Positions 6,454 through 10,572 of a stretch of DNA of 10,572 nt are shown here, piece by piece; positions within the stretch are counted from its first letter, which is position 1, and the number at the start of each line of letters is the position of its first letter. A model generated the notes under the pieces. That model ran no database searches, was not told where the DNA came from, and was given only the letters and a program-made list of their open reading frames with translations. This stretch comes from Verrucomicrobia bacterium UBA1731. Lineage in GTDB: Bacteria; Verrucomicrobiota; Kiritimatiellia; RFP12; UBA1067. The DNA lies in assembly GCA_002317575.1 (NCBI GenBank), contig DCIH01000019.1:9273-19844 (forward strand), read 5' to 3'. A program made the translations under genes and the position numbers.

Positions 6454-7574
6454 TATTTCACCTCCTTCGCCGCCGTCGCGGGAACGGCATTGGTCACGGC
6501 TTTCGCCGGTTCGACGGGCTTTTCCTCGGCCTTGACGGGTTTCTCCTCGGCCTTGACGGGTTTCTCATCGGCCTTCGCCGCCGCATGCGCGGCGGGAGCA
6601 TGCTGCTCGAGCGCGGCATAACGGTCCGGACCGAAGTTGTAGACCGTGAGATTGATCGTCACCTCGAACAGCGCATTCATTTCGGGATCCGTCACGATGC
6701 GGTCGGCCTTCATCTTGGCGAAGATCTCCTCGTCGGAAAGCTTGACCTCCGGCGTCTCCTCCGCCTGTTTCTTGTTGCGCGGCTTGCGCTGGCGCGCGTT
6801 GGGGCGCCCGCCGCCGGCATCCTTCTCCTTCTGCTTCTTGGCCGTCTCCCGCGCCGCGTCCTCGGCGTTCAGGCGCGCCACGATCGCGTCGGCGGTCTCG
6901 ACGAACTTGAAATCCTCGATCACGACGAACGCCGGCGCGGCCGCCAGCGCGTTGAGCGTCTTCACGAGCGCCTGGGGACGCGCCGTGAAGATGAAGGTGT
7001 ACTCGAGATGGTTGCTGCAGTCGGGGCGCACCACGAGGTTGCGCGCCACGAGGTTCAGATGCGTTGCGCCGACGGACGACAGCGTCTCGGCGAAACCCGA
7101 GATGAAGTCGAGCTGGCGGATCAGCATCGGCAGCTCGTTCGGCAGCGGCAACGCGGCGGATTCTCCCAGGTACTTCTCGAAGCCGAAGAGGAACGTCGGA
7201 TCGGCCAGCGGCTGCTCGGCGTTTTCGCCCGGCAGCGCCAGCAGCCGGCGGACCTCGTTCTGCAGACCCTGCTTGAACACGGTCTGGGATTCGAGCGTGA
7301 GCGTCTTGCCGCCGCGTGACGCCAGAATCTGCGCCATGTCCGTCCACTTCGCGTACAGGACTTCGTTGGTCTTCACGTCCATGATCGATTTCTTGGACGG
7401 AAAGGTCTTGGCCGAATAATACTGGCCCAGTTTGTTGTTGGCGCGCAGCAACAGCCCTTCGGCGTTCAGGCGCTCGGCGACGCCGCAATAGAGGTAATAG
7501 CCGGCGAAGCACACGGCGATGCCCCAGACGGAACTGGCCGCGATCAGGATGGTCTTGCCCTTGGACATGCTCAT
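6453..7574 (-). CDS. Amuc_1100-like pilus-system inner-membrane protein (PilO position)
   Basis: A 373-residue protein with one N-terminal membrane segment (about residues 8-30, ILIAASSVWGIAVCFAGYYL) and a periplasmic remainder. A helical region (about 32-175) precedes an alpha/beta region with LEYTFIFTARPQALVKTLNA (190-209) and FVVIEDFKFV (216-225), then a second strand pair near 302-313. This resembles Amuc_1100 of A. muciniphila and PilO-type alignment proteins in layout. Between the strands lies a very basic linker (about 244-271, many Lys/Arg). The C-terminus carries a three-copy KAEEKPV-type repeat (336-354) and an Ala/Pro-rich tail. ATG at 7574 was chosen because it has GGAGG nine bases upstream and forms an ATGA overlap with the upstream stop; the same frame stays open much farther upstream only as a shadow of the pilM-like gene. 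ATG at 7568 is a weaker alternative. Presumed role: linking the PilM/N platform to the secretin. Confidence 0.8.
   Translation of the reverse strand: MSMSKGKTILIAASSVWGIAVCFAGYYLYCGVAERLNAEGLLLRANNKLGQYYSAKTFPSKKSIMDVKTNEVLYAKWTDMAQILASRGGKTLTLESQTVFKQGLQNEVRRLLALPGENAEQPLADPTFLFGFEKYLGESAALPLPNELPMLIRQLDFISGFAETLSSVGATHLNLVARNLVVRPDCSNHLEYTFIFTARPQALVKTLNALAAAPAFVVIEDFKFVETADAIVARLNAEDAARETAKKQKEKDAGGGRPNARQRKPRNKKQAEETPEVKLSDEEIFAKMKADRIVTDPEMNALFEVTINLTVYNFGPDRYAALEQHAPAAHAAAKADEKPVKAEEKPVKAEEKPVEPAKAVTNAVPATAAKEVK
6460..6467 (-). promoter_or_regulatory. Strong Shine-Dalgarno site within the end of the preceding gene
   Basis: AAGGAGGT at 6467-6460 lies six bases before the ATG at 6453 of the Amuc_1099-like gene and also encodes the last Lys-Glu-Val-Lys residues of the upstream protein. 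With the TAATG overlap this indicates translational coupling. Confidence 0.85.
6519..6575 (-). repeat. 21-bp tandem repeat, 2.7 copies, at the 3' end of the Amuc_1100-like gene
   Basis: Units at 6519-6539, 6540-6560 and 6561-6575 are near identical and encode three KAEEKPV-like heptads in the periplasmic C-terminal tail. The unit length is a multiple of three, so copy changes would keep the frame. Confidence 0.85.
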
Positions 7575-9304
7575 TGTTTCTTCCCTCCCGGCTTCTTGGC
7601 GGCCGCCCCCTTGCCCTTCGCGTCGTCCTTCGCCGCCGCGGGTTTTCCGGCCGCGGCAATGCTCTGGAGCGGCGCGGGTTTGAAGGCGATTGCGAATTCG
7701 ACCAGGCAGCCGCGGCCGTTGACGTCGCGCGTGGCGACGATCTTCACCGAGTCGGGAACGACCTGTTCGCTTTTCCGGAGCGTCGCCTGCACGAGTTCCG
7801 CCGCCGTCACCTTCTTGCCGTTGTTCGCGTCGGCGTAGATCTTCTCCGCGGCGGTGAGGGAATCCTGCCAACCGCGGATCGTCACCTTCTGCAGGCCCTT
7901 CTCCTCTTCCCAGCCCGTGATCCACATGTTGGGCAGAAGGCTCCTGCGAACGGCCTCGATGCGCTGGACGGCCAACGACCGCGACGCCATCAGCTGCTGG
8001 AATTCGTCCGTCTTGCGCAACTGCACGCCGGCGGCCTTCACGGCCTGGATGAGGTCCTTTTCGTATTTCCCGAACGCCGCGTTCTTGTCGTTGATGAATT
8101 CCGCCTGCGCGTGCGCCACGGCGGCGGCGTTGTTCTCGCCGACGATGCCCACGATCAGCGCGATCAGCAGCGCGACGGCGCCGGCGCCGATGAACGGAAT
8201 GCGCTTGATGAGCCGCATCTTGGCCATGAGCGCCGGCGGCATCAGGTTGATGTTCAGCGCCGCCTGTTTCGTCCACCGGAGCGCCAGGCCCACGGACTCG
8301 ACCAGCTCGAACACGTCCGATTCGAGCGCGGCCTGGTCGATCGCGGGCCCGATCTCGATGCCGTCGAGCGGGTTGAGGAATTCGACTTCGACCTTCAGCG
8401 TCTCGCGGAAGAACTCGTCGATCTGCGGCAGGCGCACGCTGCCGCCCGTGAGAAACACGTGCGTGGGCGCGGTGCCGCCCTGCTGGGAACGGTAGAAGTT
8501 GATCGAACGGTTGATTTCGGCGTGCAGGCGCGTCAGCACCGTGCGGATCGTCTTGGACGCGCGGTCGGCCACCTCGTCCTCGTCTTCGGTCACGCCGCCC
8601 AGGGACACATAGCCGCGCTCCTTCTTGAGCTGCTCCGCCTCTTCGGGCGAACAGCCGAACGTCTGGGACAGCTCCTTGGTGATCGCGTTACCCGCCACCG
8701 GAATCGCGCGCAGATACACCTTCTCGTTCTCGAGGATGATCAGCGACGTGGTCTTGGCGCCCACGTCCAGCACCATCACGGACCCTTCGAGGTCGGGGTG
8801 CGACTTCTTCAGCGCGTTGGTGACGGCCATGGGCCCCACGTCGACGACATGCGGCAGTAGCCCCGCCGCGCCAACGGCATCCGTCACCAACGACACCTGG
8901 TCGAGCTTGGCGGCCACGATCATCGCGGCCTGGTCGCCCTCGGCCGTCTCGCCGAGAAGCTGGTGGTCGCACACCACCTCGTCGATCGGGAACGGGATGT
9001 TCTGCTCCACCTCGTAGTGGATCAGTTCCTCGAGCTTCTCGGCGTCCACCGGCGGGAATTTCGCGAAACGCGGGAACACCATCTGGCCGTTCAGCGCGAG
9101 GAGCAACGGACCCGGCTTGATGCCCGACGTCTTCATCGCCTCCTGGATGGCGGGTACGAGTTTGAGCTGCGGCGTCTCGACCTGCATGCCGGTGACGTCG
9201 GCCGTGGCGTACCGCGTAAGCGTAAGCGCCGTTTTGCCGCGTATCTGGTACTCGGCCAATACGGCCTTCGCGGCACCGATGTTGAGCGTCAGTATTCTTG
9301 CCAT
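7571..9304 (-). CDS. pilM: PilM-like actin-fold protein fused to a PilN-like segment (Amuc_1101-like)
   Basis: A 577-residue protein. Residues 1-345 follow the PilM/FtsA actin-like ATPase plan: LTLNIGAAKAV (5-15) at the phosphate-1 position, SVMVLDVGAKTTSLIIL (175-191) at phosphate-2, and VFLTGGSVRLPQIDEFF (283-299) at the adenosine site. FAKFPPVDAEKLEELIHYEV, also typical of PilM, is at 80-99. After this come ALNINLMPP (349-357), the INLLP-type motif normally found at the N-terminus of PilN, then a membrane segment (about 369-389), a helical/coiled region (395-455) and an alpha/beta domain (about 460-545), ending in a Lys/Ala-rich tail. This is PilM plus PilN in one chain, with the PilM part cytoplasmic and the PilN part periplasmic. 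It is expected to be the inner-membrane platform of the system. Start ATG 9304 has AAGGGG at eight bases. It lies 12 bases after the preceding gene and overlaps the next by four (ATGA). Confidence 0.92.
   Translation of the reverse strand: MARILTLNIGAAKAVLAEYQIRGKTALTLTRYATADVTGMQVETPQLKLVPAIQEAMKTSGIKPGPLLLALNGQMVFPRFAKFPPVDAEKLEELIHYEVEQNIPFPIDEVVCDHQLLGETAEGDQAAMIVAAKLDQVSLVTDAVGAAGLLPHVVDVGPMAVTNALKKSHPDLEGSVMVLDVGAKTTSLIILENEKVYLRAIPVAGNAITKELSQTFGCSPEEAEQLKKERGYVSLGGVTEDEDEVADRASKTIRTVLTRLHAEINRSINFYRSQQGGTAPTHVFLTGGSVRLPQIDEFFRETLKVEVEFLNPLDGIEIGPAIDQAALESDVFELVESVGLALRWTKQAALNINLMPPALMAKMRLIKRIPFIGAGAVALLIALIVGIVGENNAAAVAHAQAEFINDKNAAFGKYEKDLIQAVKAAGVQLRKTDEFQQLMASRSLAVQRIEAVRRSLLPNMWITGWEEEKGLQKVTIRGWQDSLTAAEKIYADANNGKKVTAAELVQATLRKSEQVVPDSVKIVATRDVNGRGCLVEFAIAFKPAPLQSIAAAGKPAAAKDDAKGKGAAAKKPGGKKQ
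7584..7588 (-). promoter_or_regulatory. Shine-Dalgarno site of the Amuc_1100-like gene
   Basis: GGAGG at 7588-7584, inside the pilM-like gene, lies nine bases before ATG 7574 and 15 before ATG 7568. It favours the first ATG and rejects starts farther upstream in the same frame. Confidence 0.75.
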
Positions 9305-9312
9305 GTCAACGT

Positions 9313-9318
9313 CCCCTT
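9313..9318 (-). promoter_or_regulatory. Shine-Dalgarno site overlapping the preceding stop codon
   Basis: AAGGGG at 9318-9313 uses the last two bases of the TAA stop of the upstream gene and lies eight bases before ATG 9304. It supports both that start and coupled translation. Confidence 0.75.
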
Positions 9319-10060
9319 ACTGCGCCACGAATTCGTAATCGGCGGGATTCACCAGCATGAACGGCGTTTTCGAACGGTCGAGCAGCCCCGAACGGCGTTC
9401 GACGTTGGCGCGCCCCGTCTTCTTGTCCTTGCTGTCCATGATCGTTTCGGACTCCCACCAGTTGTCGCCCTTCTTCACGGGCAGCTGGATCGTCGACTCC
9501 GTGCGGGAAACCAGCGTGTCGCCTTCCTTGTTCATGATCACCGCCGTGACCACGACGGGTTCGCCGTAACGCGCCACGAACGAAGCGGGCAGGCACGAGC
9601 CCGCCATGTGGTCGCCCTCGGGGATGTTCTGGAAGCGCGTCGTCACCGTGTAGTACGAGAACTCCGGCGGAAACGCGTCGATTTCGCCGCGCTTCAGGTC
9701 GTTCGCGTTCCGGTTCTGCTCCTGCTTGGAGACCTGCGCAAGCACATGCCATGTCACGGACAACTCGTCCATCCAACGCGCGAAGGTCTTGTATTTCATC
9801 TCGAAAACGGACCACTGGGCGTTTTCCTTCTTGCGGTTCAACGGCCCCATCAGCGTGCCGTTCGCGCCGACGGACGGCGGAAACGCCAGGGAGTTCCGGG
9901 GCGACGTGATGGCGTCGATGACGACCTTCGCCTGCTTCCCCTTCGCCTGCATCGCGCCGCCGCCGGCGCCGTGCGCGCCGCCCTTGGTCGTACCGCGGTT
10001 CTGCGCCACCGCCGCGAACGCGGCCGTCGCCACCACCATCAGAAATGCGAGCTTCTTCAT
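9317..10060 (-). CDS. Amuc_1102-like exported pilus-system protein
   Basis: A 247-residue protein with a clear Sec signal peptide (residues 1-20, MKKLAFLMVVATAAFAAVAQ), then a short Gly/Lys-rich linker (21-44) and a compact, mostly beta-type domain (about 45-247) with few helices and a single cysteine (C156). There is no further membrane segment, so it is likely periplasmic or outer-membrane associated. I recognise no catalytic motif. The assignment rests on its place as first gene before the PilM-like, Amuc_1100-like, Amuc_1099-like and secretin genes, its size and its signal peptide. The A. muciniphila protein is reported to have an immunoglobulin-like fold; I infer the same here without having compared sequences. 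AGGAGG at 10075-10070, nine bases upstream, supports the ATG at 10060. It is 28 bases downstream of kdsD, with no promoter visible in the gap, so it may be read from the kdsD side. Confidence 0.7.
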   Translation of the reverse strand: MKKLAFLMVVATAAFAAVAQNRGTTKGGAHGAGGGAMQAKGKQAKVVIDAITSPRNSLAFPPSVGANGTLMGPLNRKKENAQWSVFEMKYKTFARWMDELSVTWHVLAQVSKQEQNRNANDLKRGEIDAFPPEFSYYTVTTRFQNIPEGDHMAGSCLPASFVARYGEPVVVTAVIMNKEGDTLVSRTESTIQLPVKKGDNWWESETIMDSKDKKTGRANVERRSGLLDRSKTPFMLVNPADYEFVAQ

Positions 10061-10088
10061 GTTTCGATCCCTCCTGTCGTTTCGGACT

Positions 10089-10572
10089 TCACAACACCTT
10101 CATCTTGGGCAAATCCTGAATGTCCACCAATCCAAGCACATGGCCCGCCGCGTCGCACACGGGCAGGTCGTCGATCTGCTTCTTCTCGAACACCTTCAGG
10201 AGTTCGGCCGCATACGCCGTGTCGTGGATGAACATCGGATGCGGCGTCATGTGCTTCTCCACGGAATCGCGCAATATGTCGCGGCCTTCGGCCACATGCC
10301 GACGGAAATCGCCGTCCGTGAAGATGCCGAGCAGCTTGCCGTCCGCGTCGGACACGAGCGCGCTGCCGCCATGCGCGCGGGTCATCGCCATCAGCGTGTC
10401 CAGCACCGTCGTCTCCGGGCGCACCAGCGCGAGGCGGTCGCCCGTGCGCATCACGTCCGTCACGCGCAACACCAGCGCGCGGCCGATTGCCCCCGCCGGA
10501 TGGTTGGCCGCGTATTCCTCGATGGGGAACCGCCGCGCGTCGATGAGCACCATCGCGAGCGCGTCGCCCATC
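10089..10572 (-). CDS. kdsD: Arabinose-5-phosphate isomerase (KdsD/KpsF family), C-terminal part, cut by the right window edge
   Basis: KdsD converts ribulose 5-phosphate to arabinose 5-phosphate, the first step of KDO synthesis for lipopolysaccharide, in the cytoplasm. The N-terminal part, including most of the SIS sugar-isomerase domain, lies beyond the window, so the ATG visible at 10571 is internal. The 160 visible residues begin with MGDALAMVLIDAR and HPAGAIGR, the end of the SIS domain with its conserved HPGGALGR-type motif. Two CBS domains follow (about 35-95 and 100-160) with MRTGD, LLGIFTDGDFRRHV and EKHMTPHP, all as in the family. The protein ends in MKVL and a TGA at 10089. It is on the same strand as the pilus-like genes and 28 bases upstream of them. 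Its presence implies an LPS-bearing outer membrane, fitting the secretin. Confidence 0.93.
   Translation of the reverse strand, partial: MGDALAMVLIDARRFPIEEYAANHPAGAIGRALVLRVTDVMRTGDRLALVRPETTVLDTLMAMTRAHGGSALVSDADGKLLGIFTDGDFRRHVAEGRDILRDSVEKHMTPHPMFIHDTAYAAELLKVFEKKQIDDLPVCDAAGHVLGLVDIQDLPKMKVL

Noticed and set aside
7575..8276. Upstream extension of the Amuc_1100-like frame to 607 codons
   Set aside because: The added part is an out-of-frame copy of the PilM-like coding sequence (Arg/Gly/His-rich). The Shine-Dalgarno site and the ATGA overlap fix the start at 7574.

Overview
The window is a tightly packed stretch of a high-GC, Gram-negative bacterial genome. All eight recognisable genes lie on the minus strand, so transcription runs right to left, from position 10572 down to 1. 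Both end genes are cut by the window edges. No gap between genes exceeds 53 bases, and I see no tRNA, rRNA, CRISPR array, insertion sequence or prophage. The gene content (a secretin set resembling the Amuc_1098-Amuc_1102 cluster of Akkermansia muciniphila, plus a KDO/LPS gene) points to the PVC superphylum: Verrucomicrobiota, Kiritimatiellota or a relative. The phylum is inferred from gene families, not from a marker gene.

Layout in order of transcription: the 3' end of kdsD (arabinose-5-phosphate isomerase, 10572-10089); a small exported Amuc_1102-like protein (10060-9317); a PilM-like actin-fold protein fused to a PilN-like membrane segment (9304-7571); an Amuc_1100-like, PilO-position inner-membrane protein (7574-6453); an Amuc_1099-like protein with one membrane segment, a four-cysteine zinc-ribbon motif and two calcium-loop motifs (6453-5272); a very large secretin with a Glu/Lys repeat region and TPR-like helices (5218-1814); coaE (1762-1208); and the 5' part of rho (1160 to beyond position 1).

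The five middle genes form the main system. Their order matches pilM-N-O-P-Q of type IV pili, with M and N fused, the Amuc_1100-like gene in the O slot, the Amuc_1099-like gene in the P slot and the secretin in the Q slot. The Amuc_1102-like gene is an extra one at the front. The first four are coupled by stop/start overlaps (ATGA, TAATG) or a 12-base gap, with strong Shine-Dalgarno sequences. This suggests an alignment complex joining a cytoplasmic actin-like platform, through three inner-membrane or periplasmic proteins, to an outer-membrane pore. No pilin, prepilin peptidase or PilB/PilT ATPase is in the window.

coaE and rho follow at gaps of 51 and 47 bases and lack clear Shine-Dalgarno sequences. 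The most notable points are the PilM-PilN fusion and pilMNOPQ-like synteny, the metal-binding motifs in a protein predicted to be periplasmic, the acidic repeat region and extra segments of the secretin, and an Asn/Gln-rich N-terminal extension of Rho that resembles a prion-like or phase-separating region.
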